DNA of 7,905 nucleotides, taken from NCBI GenBank assembly GCA_029256035.1, contig JAQSYR010000197.1:1-7905 (forward strand), read 5' to 3'. This DNA is from Anaerocolumna sp. (lineage in GTDB: Bacteria > Bacillota > Clostridia > Lachnospirales > Lachnospiraceae). The translations under genes and the position numbers were made by a program. Below, piece by piece: positions 1 through 5,791 of the stretch (positions are counted from its first letter, which is position 1; the number at the start of each line of letters is the position of its first letter). Under the pieces are notes generated by a model. That model was given only the letters and a program-made list of their open reading frames with translations, had not been told where the DNA came from and made no database searches.

Positions 1-278
1 GCATCTTTATGATAAGTATTTAAGTATTCAATGGTTACATCCGCTGAAGTCATAATATCTTTTCTTTCAATAGAACAATTCATATTCTTTAATTTCTTAA
101 TATAGTCCTCCGGTGCTTTCGAAGAATTATTGGTAAAAAAAATAAAGTTTCTTTCTTTAGATTTTACTTTATTAATAAATTCTAGAGATCCTTCCAAAAT
201 CTTATTACCCAGATAGAAAGTTCCGTCCATGTCTAAAACAAATAATTTTATATTCTCTAATTTTTTATCTTTTTGCAT
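1..278 (-). CDS. HAD-superfamily phosphatase, NagD-like (C-terminal part beyond window)
   Basis: The reading frame starts at ATG 276-278 and stays open to the left edge, giving the first 92 residues. Near residues 12-20 it has the HAD motif I, LFVLDMDGT, with the nucleophile Asp16 and the acid/base Asp18. Around residues 47-54 is FFTNNSSK, the motif II Thr (T49) followed by NN, as in the NagD / p-nitrophenyl phosphatase (class IIA) branch. Proteins of this branch are usually about 260 residues, so roughly two thirds, including the cap and motifs III and IV, is missing. A purine-rich AGGGGAGA lies just upstream (283-290) and supports this start. The gene begins only 20 bases after the acetyltransferase stop, so the two are probably cotranscribed. 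The family dephosphorylates small sugar or nucleotide phosphates; the substrate cannot be read from this fragment. Nothing links it to the pyrimidine operon. Confidence 0.85.
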   Translation of the reverse strand, partial: MQKDKKLENIKLFVLDMDGTFYLGNKILEGSLEFINKVKSKERNFIFFTNNSSKAPEDYIKKLKNMNCSIERKDIMTSADVTIEYLNTYHKD

Positions 279-298
279 TATGTCTCCCCTGTTATACT

Positions 299-574
299 TT
301 ACTTAGCCAAAATGTCTGCATATTCATTATTTTGAGTCATTACCTTCTTAGCATAGGAACAATGAGGAATAACTTTTTTATTCTCCCCACGTGCATACTC
401 TGCAACTTTACTTACCAATTGTCCTCCTATGCCTTGCCCTTTTAGAGAATCAGAAACAACAGTATGCTCAATAATAATTTTATCATCGTCAGCTAATGCA
501 AAAGAGATGGATGCCAATGGGTTTGATTCTTCTCCTAAATATAAATTATTCTTGCCTTTTTTAATTTCCTGCAT
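299..574 (-). CDS. Small GNAT-like N-acetyltransferase (YjdJ / Acetyltransf_CG type)
   Basis: A short protein of 91 residues from the ATG at 574. It has the compact one-domain form of the YjdJ/NATD1-like acetyltransferases. The strand IIIEHTVV (about residues 33-40) is followed by the acetyl-CoA pyrophosphate loop KGQGIGGQLV (about 45-54) and by IPHCSYAKKV near residue 70, where this family has a conserved Pro-x-Cys segment. A longer version from the ATG at 589 would add five residues, but the AAAGGA at 581-586 sits 6 bases ahead of the 574 ATG, so I chose the shorter one. The acceptor substrate is unknown for most members. It has its own likely promoter, just downstream of the pyrimidine operon terminator, and is followed closely by the HAD phosphatase gene. 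No signal peptide or membrane segment is seen, so it is cytoplasmic. Confidence 0.85.
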   Translation of the reverse strand: MQEIKKGKNNLYLGEESNPLASISFALADDDKIIIEHTVVSDSLKGQGIGGQLVSKVAEYARGENKKVIPHCSYAKKVMTQNNEYADILAK

Positions 575-651
575 ATTTTTTCCTTTCATCTTCTACTTCA
601 ATTTAAACAATTGCGAAACTCAAGCTTTAATTCTGAAATTGAATTAACTGC

Positions 652-657
652 ATTATA
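652..657 (-). promoter_or_regulatory. Probable -10 box (TATAAT) for the acetyltransferase-HAD unit
   Basis: On the minus strand a perfect TATAAT lies about 80 bases ahead of the acetyltransferase start, right after the terminator of the upstream operon. This is where an independent promoter would be expected. I see no good -35 hexamer at the usual 16-18 base spacing, because that stretch falls in the T-run and terminator stem. The call therefore rests on the -10 box and its position only. Confidence 0.4.
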
Positions 658-668
658 CCTTGAAATGC

Positions 669-709
669 AAAAAAAAGATAGTACTAAGCCATGGCTAATT
701 ACTATCTTT
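669..709 (-). terminator. Intrinsic terminator at the end of the pyrimidine operon
   Basis: A perfect 10-base stem, AAAGATAGTA (674-683) against TACTATCTTT (700-709), encloses a further small palindrome, AGCCATGGCT. On the minus strand it is followed by a run of T (complement of the eight A at 669-676, the last three of which belong to the stem). It lies 10 bases past the stop codon of the amidohydrolase gene, as expected for a factor-independent terminator closing the operon. The plus-strand side is also T-rich (709-720), but no plus-strand gene ends here. Confidence 0.85.
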
Positions 710-718
710 CTTTTATTA

Positions 719-1939
719 TTATTTTCTATCTATATCCAAAATTGTCTGTAGTAATACATTGGCACCTTTCCAACAATTTTCTAGTGGAGTAAACTCTTTC
801 TCGCAATGGCTGTGACCATTTTCACTAGGTAAAAATATCATGGTAGATGGTATGATATCTGATATATACTGAGCATCGTGTCCTGGACCACTATATAGTC
901 TCATAGAGGAATAACCGTACAAATCAGCATTTTTTTCAACGAAATCAACATATTCTTCATAAAATGCAATTGTTTTACGTGACCATAATTCTTTAAAACT
1001 CACCTGGCATTTTTCTATTTCTGTAGGAATTTTCTTTATGATTTCTACTACCTGCTTTATAACCTCAGGATCTTGATGCCTTGCATCCAGTGTGAATTTA
1101 ACAACTTCTGGAATAACGGTATGTATATTGGGAGATGCTGTAATACGACCTGTGGTATAGACTAGTTTACTATCTAATTTATCAAATTCTTCATGAAGGT
1201 AGCCAATTACTTTTGTAGCTGCAAATAAAGCATCCTTTCTGAATTTCATAGGTGTGGAACCAGCATGGTCTGCCTGACCGGCGCAGGTAAACTCATAATT
1301 TATCATTCCAACAACACCTTCTACAATACCAATATCTTTTTTCTCTGCCTCAAGGACTGGTCCCTGCTCCACGTGCAATTCCACTAATGCCATATAGTCA
1401 TTAGGGTTCATACGATTTTCTATTTCCCCCATATAACCGCTTGCTTCTAATGCCTCTTTAAATGTTATTCCATCCACATCTTTTGAAGCAAGCATAGCTT
1501 CTTTATTGAATTTGCCTGTAATAACACCAGATGACATCATTGCTGGCTCAAACCTTGCCCCTTCTTCATTGGTCCATACAACAACCGTAATTGGGTGACG
1601 ATGTTTTAATTTTTCCGTTACAATTGTTTCTGCAGCTTCTAGAGCAGTCAGTACACCCATAACACCATCATAATTACCACCCTGTATTACAGAATCCAGG
1701 TGTGATCCCATCATAATAGCTGGAAGATCCCCGTCTCCTGGTAAGGTAGCATAGATATTTGCCATATCATCGGTTTTAATTTCCATTCCAAGTGCTTTAC
1801 ATCTTTTACAAAACTCATCTCTTGCTTCTAAAGCAGCCGGTGACAGAGAAAGTCTTGTGATTCCACCTTTTCCTGTATCACCAAATTTACTAAAAGTAAC
1901 TATTTTGTCTTCCATTCTTTTCATACTACAACTTATCAT
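719..1939 (-). CDS. M20-family N-carbamoyl amidohydrolase, probable beta-ureidopropionase
   Basis: A 406-residue zinc hydrolase of the hydantoinase/carbamoylase type (hyuC/amaB/allC family), full length for the family. Expected metal ligands are visible: His80 and Asp82 in GSHLDSV, Asp91 in GGNYDG, Glu125-Glu126 in WTNEEGARF, His189 in ELHVEQGP, and His378 in GHSHCEKE. GQADHAGSTPM, near residue 230, belongs to the dimerisation lid domain, which supplies substrate-binding residues. The start at 1939 is set by AAAGGAGG (1948-1955), 8 bases upstream. In this operon, after a dihydropyrimidine dehydrogenase and a dihydropyrimidinase, the expected reaction is hydrolysis of N-carbamoyl-beta-alanine (or N-carbamoyl-beta-aminoisobutyrate) to the beta-amino acid, CO2 and ammonia. 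The family also contains L-carbamoylases and allantoate amidohydrolases, so exact specificity is inferred from context. It is the last gene before the terminator, cytoplasmic, and appears intact. Confidence 0.9.
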   Translation of the reverse strand: MISCSMKRMEDKIVTFSKFGDTGKGGITRLSLSPAALEARDEFCKRCKALGMEIKTDDMANIYATLPGDGDLPAIMMGSHLDSVIQGGNYDGVMGVLTALEAAETIVTEKLKHRHPITVVVWTNEEGARFEPAMMSSGVITGKFNKEAMLASKDVDGITFKEALEASGYMGEIENRMNPNDYMALVELHVEQGPVLEAEKKDIGIVEGVVGMINYEFTCAGQADHAGSTPMKFRKDALFAATKVIGYLHEEFDKLDSKLVYTTGRITASPNIHTVIPEVVKFTLDARHQDPEVIKQVVEIIKKIPTEIEKCQVSFKELWSRKTIAFYEEYVDFVEKNADLYGYSSMRLYSGPGHDAQYISDIIPSTMIFLPSENGHSHCEKEFTPLENCWKGANVLLQTILDIDRK

Positions 1940-1947
1940 AATAGTAT

Positions 1948-1955
1948 CCTCCTTT
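1948..1955 (-). promoter_or_regulatory. Strong ribosome binding site for the amidohydrolase gene
   Basis: AAAGGAGG on the minus strand, 8 bases before the ATG at 1939, decides among three nearby in-frame ATGs (1939, 1924, 1915) in favour of the first. The 57-base gap from the preA stop holds nothing else that I recognise, so independent translation of this gene should continue even though preA is broken. Confidence 0.8.
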
Positions 1956-1996
1956 ATGATTTCTATTGATAATTGAATTTAACGTTTGATATTTGT

Positions 1997-2839
1997 TTAT
2001 CCTATTTGCATGCGTTTACCTGGTAATATAGCAGATACTGGACATACAGATACACAAAGATGGCATCCAACGCATTTATTCGCCTGTAAAATCGGTTTTC
2101 CTGTATCTTTCTCTACTATAATTGCCTGATGACCGCCATCAAAACAGGATATGTAACATCGCCCACATCCAATGCACTTTTCTCTGTGAAACTTTGGATA
2201 AAATATACTATCCCTATCTAATTTATCTGCTGGAACAATTTTTGGTAATCCTTTGCCTACCAGCTCTTTTATTTCGTGAAATCCCTGAGAACTTAAATAT
2301 AATTTCATACCATCAATTAAATCATCAATAATTCGGTATCCATATTGCATAACTGCAGTTGTTATCTGCAAATTCTCACAACCTAGCGCAATAAACTCAG
2401 CAGCATCTCTCCAAGTTTCTATACCTCCCATACCACTGATTGGTGTATTGGAAAGTTTGTCATAGGTTTTCATGTCATGTATAAATCGAAGTGCAATTGG
2501 TTTTACTGCTTTTCCAGAGTATCCTCCTACACTTGATTTACCATCAACATCTGGACCAGAACAATAGGTCTTTAAATTAATATTCATAATGCTTTTTATG
2601 GTATTTATTGCTGCAATTCCTGTTGCACCCGCTTCTACGGCAGCATAGGCCGGTATTTCCATATTGCCTATATTGGGAGTCATTTTTGCTAAGATTGGAA
2701 GATGGGTACCTTTCCTTACTGCTTTTGTATATTTCGCCACTAATTCCGGGTTTTGACCTACATCAGATCCAAGTCCATCACCTGCCATATGGGGACAAGA
2801 GAAATTACATTCCAGAATATCTGCCCCAGCTTCTGTCAT
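1997..2839 (-). CDS. preA: PreA-type dihydropyrimidine dehydrogenase, C-terminal fragment (FMN barrel + 2[4Fe-4S] domain)
   Basis: This 280-residue frame is the larger part of a broken preA. It begins inside the FMN/pyrimidine-binding barrel. ECNFSCPHM (about residues 10-18) carries the counterparts of human DPD Asn668 and the catalytic acid Cys671. AKMTPN holds the FMN-contacting Lys (K52, like Lys709), and AINTIKS (N79, T80) matches the substrate-binding Asn736-Thr737. GYSGKAVKPIALR and SGMGGIETW are the phosphate-binding turns of the barrel. The C-terminus is a bacterial-ferredoxin domain with CIGCGRCYISC and CVGCHLCVSVCP, enough for two [4Fe-4S] clusters. The ATG at 2839 has no ribosome binding site, and the frame reads on upstream as EEEWTELAKI, which is also PreA-like. 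This Met is therefore internal, and the true start lies in the neighbouring N-terminal fragment. Alone it lacks the first barrel strands and is unlikely to be active. Confidence 0.85.
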   Translation of the reverse strand: MTEAGADILECNFSCPHMAGDGLGSDVGQNPELVAKYTKAVRKGTHLPILAKMTPNIGNMEIPAYAAVEAGATGIAAINTIKSIMNINLKTYCSGPDVDGKSSVGGYSGKAVKPIALRFIHDMKTYDKLSNTPISGMGGIETWRDAAEFIALGCENLQITTAVMQYGYRIIDDLIDGMKLYLSSQGFHEIKELVGKGLPKIVPADKLDRDSIFYPKFHREKCIGCGRCYISCFDGGHQAIIVEKDTGKPILQANKCVGCHLCVSVCPVSAILPGKRMQIG

Positions 2840-3351
2840 AATCTTGGCCAGCTCTGTCCACTCTTCTTCATATCAAATCGGGGAGATACTTCCTTGGGAA
2901 CAAATAAACCAACGGTTTTAAAAGCAACTCCTGCCCAGCCCATATCAAAAGCTTTTGCTATCATTTCATAATTACTTGCTACTACAGAGGAGGAAAGGAA
3001 AAATGGATTTTCACAGCGTATGTCACAAAAATCAATGGATAAATCCACCTCTGTTCCTGTGCTTTTCGGTAAATTAGAAACAATATTTATAATCTCATCA
3101 ATCTGTACCGGTCGATTGATTTTTCCTTTTAAACATGCCTTGATGCAATTTTTTTCTGAACACTCTGTACATGGAATGTTGTCCATTAACTGATTAGCTG
3201 CGCCAGAGAAATTGTCAAATCTTAGGGAGCGAATAACATTATCTACAGCTAAAGAGTGTGGACAAGCTTTTTTACAAGGTGCATCGTTACATAGGAGACA
3301 GGAATTAACCTCTTCGCTTAATTTATTCTTTAGATACAGTTGATTACTCAT
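2836..3351 (-). CDS. preA: PreA-type dihydropyrimidine dehydrogenase, N-terminal fragment with DPD-like Fe-S domain
   Basis: The start at 3351 is well supported by AGGAGGAAGG, close upstream (3355-3364), and lies 13 bases after the hydA stop. Residues 1-95 form a cysteine-rich domain like the N-terminal helical iron-sulfur domain of DPD, PreT and GltD: CLLCNDAPCKKACP (C18, C21, C26, C30), then CTECSEKNCIKAC (C61, C64, C69, C73) and INRPVQI. From about residue 100 the FMN barrel begins: the NPFFLSSS strand, YEMIAKAFDMGWAGVAFKT with the Lys145-Thr146 pair (like DPD Lys574), then KEVSPRFD. After residue 160 the frame leaves the family and stops at 171. In E. coli the N-terminal iron-sulfur domain belongs to the PreT subunit with FAD and NADH domains; here it is fused directly to PreA and those domains are absent. 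The fragment could at most fold as an iron-sulfur domain. Confidence 0.85.
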   Translation of the reverse strand: MSNQLYLKNKLSEEVNSCLLCNDAPCKKACPHSLAVDNVIRSLRFDNFSGAANQLMDNIPCTECSEKNCIKACLKGKINRPVQIDEIINIVSNLPKSTGTEVDLSIDFCDIRCENPFFLSSSVVASNYEMIAKAFDMGWAGVAFKTVGLFVPKEVSPRFDMKKSGQSWPRL

Positions 3352-3364
3352 TTACCTTCCTCCT

Positions 3365-4732
3365 TTATTTTCGACCTACTCTCTTTACATACTGTCCATA
3401 TCCAGGTTCTCCAACAAATTCACCATTGTCATAAACCAATCTGCCACGAACATAGGTCTGTACAGGATAACCATGAAGTTTCTTACCCTCCCAGATGGTA
3501 TGGTCATAATCAGAATGCATATTGTTAACTGAAATTGTGAAATCTTTATTTGGATCATAAATTACAATATCCCCATCTTTACCTACAGAAATAGAGCCTT
3601 TGCTAGTACATCCAAAGATTTTGGCAGGATTAGAAGAACATAATTCTACTACTCTGTTAAAGCTTAATTTGCCTTCATTAGCTTTAGAAAGCATATAAGG
3701 ATACAGGTTTTCCACGCCGGCACAGCCATTTGGAATCTTAGTAAAATCATCCTTACCCCAATCTTTCTCATAGCTTTGGAATGGACAATGATCGGTAGCT
3801 ACTGTATCAATCGTACCGATTTGAATGGCTTTCCAAAGTGCGTCCTGACTTTCTTTATCTTTCATAGGCGGAGAACAAACAAAGTTTCTTCCATCTTCTC
3901 TTTTATATACATCACAGGTAAATTCCAGATACTGAGGGCATGTTTCTATATAAATATCATAACCCTCCATTTTAGCTGCTACTGCTGCCTCTAATCCTTC
4001 TTTGTCAGCCATATGAACTATATACAAAGGAGCTTCTTCTGACTTAGCCCAATGAACGGCTCGTTTATCTGCTTCCGCCTCAACATATTCTGGTCTGCTA
4101 AGGTAATGATACCAAGGGGAAGTTTTACCTTCCTTTAAAAATCTTTCTATATTCAAATCAATAAGATCCGGGTTTTCTGCGTGAATGTTGGTCATTGCAC
4201 CAACTTCTTTTGCCTTTTGTAATACTTTAACCAAGGTGGCATCATCTACCATCATGCCCTCTTTTTTATACACTAAAAAACACTTAAAACTAGAAACTCC
4301 ATAAGCAACAGCCGTTTCAAATTCTTCTAAAATTGCTCCCTCATTTAAATCAGTAATACAGCAGTGAAATGCATAATCTACACAAGCTTGGGGATCACAC
4401 AGCTGTTTTCTTGCCTCAACTGTTTCTATGATACCATGACCTTTCCTTTGCATAGGATAATCAAATACAGTTGTTACACCGCCACAAGCTGCAGCTCTTG
4501 TACCAGCAAGGTAACTGTCTGCAGAAACAGTGCCACCAAAAGGCATTTCAAGATGAGTATGTACATCAATAGCTCCAGGAAGCACCAACATTCCTGTAGC
4601 ATCTACAACCTTTACACCTTCCTCCATAAGTTCAGTGCCAATAACTGCAATTTTACCATCTTTAATCCCTAAATCAGCTTGAAAGGATTCCGTAGGGGTT
4701 ATTATTGTTCCATTTTTTATAATTAAATCCAT
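3365..4732 (-). CDS. hydA: Dihydropyrimidinase / D-hydantoinase
   Basis: A 455-residue cyclic amidohydrolase, full length for the dihydropyrimidinase family. All binuclear zinc-site residues are visible: His58 and His60 in IDVHTH, the lysine that becomes carboxylated (Lys150 in SSFKCF), His184 in NIHAEN, His240 in IVHMAD, and the catalytic Asp314 in ATDHCPF. Substrate-binding positions are also conserved: Tyr155 in LVYKK, Ser287 in CSPPMK, and Asn334 in NGCAGVE. It opens the ring of 5,6-dihydrouracil or dihydrothymine to the N-carbamoyl-beta-amino acid; hydantoins are alternative substrates for the family. The AAGGAAG ahead of the ATG at 4732 is a good ribosome binding site. It lies between the importer genes and preA, with only 13 bases to preA, which favours the pyrimidine role over a hydantoin-only role. 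Cytoplasmic; it appears intact. Confidence 0.93.
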   Translation of the reverse strand: MDLIIKNGTIITPTESFQADLGIKDGKIAVIGTELMEEGVKVVDATGMLVLPGAIDVHTHLEMPFGGTVSADSYLAGTRAAACGGVTTVFDYPMQRKGHGIIETVEARKQLCDPQACVDYAFHCCITDLNEGAILEEFETAVAYGVSSFKCFLVYKKEGMMVDDATLVKVLQKAKEVGAMTNIHAENPDLIDLNIERFLKEGKTSPWYHYLSRPEYVEAEADKRAVHWAKSEEAPLYIVHMADKEGLEAAVAAKMEGYDIYIETCPQYLEFTCDVYKREDGRNFVCSPPMKDKESQDALWKAIQIGTIDTVATDHCPFQSYEKDWGKDDFTKIPNGCAGVENLYPYMLSKANEGKLSFNRVVELCSSNPAKIFGCTSKGSISVGKDGDIVIYDPNKDFTISVNNMHSDYDHTIWEGKKLHGYPVQTYVRGRLVYDNGEFVGEPGYGQYVKRVGRK

Positions 4733-4772
4733 AATATTCTCTTCCTTTCTATTGCTCTATTAGAAATAATAC

Positions 4773-4815
4773 ATGCAGGCTTCATCACTTAGACATAAGA
4801 TCCGAAAGCCTGCAT
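4773..4815 (-). promoter_or_regulatory. Intercistronic stem-loop between binding-protein gene and hydA
   Basis: In the 91-base gap between these genes a perfect 10-base inverted repeat, ATGCAGGCTT (4773-4782) and AAGCCTGCAT (4806-4815), brackets a 23-base loop. The loop itself holds a small CTTA/TAAG stem (4788-4791 with 4796-4799). On the minus strand no real T-run follows (GTATTATTTCTA), so it is probably not an efficient terminator. Such hairpins after binding-protein genes often stabilise the upstream mRNA part or cause partial termination, so that the binding protein is made in excess over the downstream enzymes. That role is inferred here. Confidence 0.6.
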
Positions 4816-4823
4816 ACTTACTG

Positions 4824-5786
4824 TTACTTAGTTGCTTCTTCCCAATACTTCGCAGTAAATGTAGTATCGTCTACTACAGGAGTAGAAGCCAAATCTTTAT
4901 TATATAGAGCTAAATAATCTGCTGTCTGTTGAATGGCTGCCATATCGATAAAACCAATATTAGCTGGATCAAAGCCTTCTGGTACTACAAGTTTAGCAAC
5001 TTCTTCAGCCATATAAACCTGATGTTCTAAAGAAACAGATTTATCTACATTATAAACAATTTCTCCTGCTGCCTTTGGATCTGCACTGGCATCTGCCCAT
5101 CCTTTAATGGATGCTCTAAGGAATCTTACAATCAGATCTTCATTTTCTGCTGCCCACTCTGAATTAACAAATAAGCAGTCTTCCATCATTGCAACGCCTT
5201 CTTCATTCATATCAATTACATTTAAATCTTCTTTTGCAATTCCAGATTCTAATAAAAGACCAAATTCATTATAAGTCATGGCAGAAGCTGCATCGATGGA
5301 ACCTTCTTTTACCTGGTCCATAGTATAATCCTGTTGTACAAGTTCTAAATCAGAATTTTTATCTAATTTATATTTTTCTAAAAGTGCAAGGATTTCGTAT
5401 TCATTTCCACCGAACCAGTTACCAACTTTTTTACCTGTTAAATCAGCTGCAGTACTAATTCCCGTATCTTTCTTTGAAACTAATAAAAGACCTGATTTCT
5501 GGAACACCTGAGCAATTTCTTGTAATTCATAACCCTGTGCCTGGTAAGTCATAAGACTGGATACCCAGGTAACACCAATATTAGCAACACCATTATAGAC
5601 ATTTTGTTCCGGTATAATATCACTTCCACCTGGTAAAATCTCTATATCGATTCCTTCTTCCTCATAGTAGCCTTTCTCTGCTGCTACGTAATATCCCATA
5701 AACTGTGATTGAGGAAGCCATTTTAGCTGAAGTGTTAATTTGTCTAACTCTCCACTGGCTTCTGTTGTTTCTGCTGCTGTTTGCAT
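4824..5786 (-). CDS. NMT1/THI5-type ABC substrate-binding protein, 5' end lost (no signal peptide)
   Basis: The body is a typical periplasmic-binding-protein fold of the NMT1/THI5 group (ThiY/RibY/SsuA-like). It begins LTLQLKWLPQSQFMGYYVAAEKGYYEEEG-like, followed by ILPGGSDI, then GVTWVSSLMTYQAQG and GKKVGNWFGGNEYE. It should capture the importer's substrate outside the cell. Secreted Firmicute members begin with a lipoprotein signal and lipobox Cys. Here the frame opens directly in the low-complexity linker MQTAAETTEASGELD, which normally follows the lipobox. The ATG at 5786 lies five bases after the permease stop and has no ribosome binding site. A longer start at 5813 would be a GTG inside the permease gene, also without a site, and gives no hydrophobic segment. 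The simplest reading is a deletion of the ribosome binding site, start and signal peptide. Any product (320 residues, by coupling to the permease stop) would stay in the cytoplasm. Confidence 0.85.
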   Translation of the reverse strand: MQTAAETTEASGELDKLTLQLKWLPQSQFMGYYVAAEKGYYEEEGIDIEILPGGSDIIPEQNVYNGVANIGVTWVSSLMTYQAQGYELQEIAQVFQKSGLLLVSKKDTGISTAADLTGKKVGNWFGGNEYEILALLEKYKLDKNSDLELVQQDYTMDQVKEGSIDAASAMTYNEFGLLLESGIAKEDLNVIDMNEEGVAMMEDCLFVNSEWAAENEDLIVRFLRASIKGWADASADPKAAGEIVYNVDKSVSLEHQVYMAEEVAKLVVPEGFDPANIGFIDMAAIQQTADYLALYNKDLASTPVVDDTTFTAKYWEEATK

Positions 5787-5791
5787 AATGT

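Larger units (their letters stand above)
1997..3351 (-). pseudogene. preA: preA disrupted by an internal deletion with frameshift
   Basis: The two adjoining frames (2836-3351 and 1997-2839) are consecutive parts of one PreA-like protein in the right order, not two subunits. The first runs in register with PreA up to VSPRFD, then goes out of frame. The other frame resumes at EEEWTELAK. From memory of E. coli PreA and human DPD, about 50 residues belong between these points. A missing piece of roughly 150 bp, with length equal to 1 modulo 3, would explain both the gap and the frame change. The lost part includes the segment written GFKN-x-EQI in PreA (FLNIELI in DPD), whose Asn (human Asn609) contacts the pyrimidine. 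The intact protein would be about 500 residues. The fragments overlap by ATGA at 2836-2839, so both might still be translated. Confidence 0.8.

Noticed and set aside
590..668. Possible riboswitch or small RNA ahead of the acetyltransferase gene.
   Set aside because: Only a -10-like box and AT-rich leader are seen; no stable nested stems or known motif.
709..720. T-rich stretch as a plus-strand terminator (bidirectional termination).
   Set aside because: The stem is symmetric, but no plus-strand gene precedes it, so there is nothing to terminate within the window.
2836..2880. Programmed ribosomal frameshift joining the two preA frames.
   Set aside because: No classical slippery heptamer is seen in the short overlap, and a shift would still not restore the missing barrel segment.
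1997..3351. Two-subunit PreA (two genuine overlapping genes).
   Set aside because: The second frame has no ribosome binding site, its similarity extends upstream of its ATG, and together the fragments lack about 50 residues of one continuous barrel.
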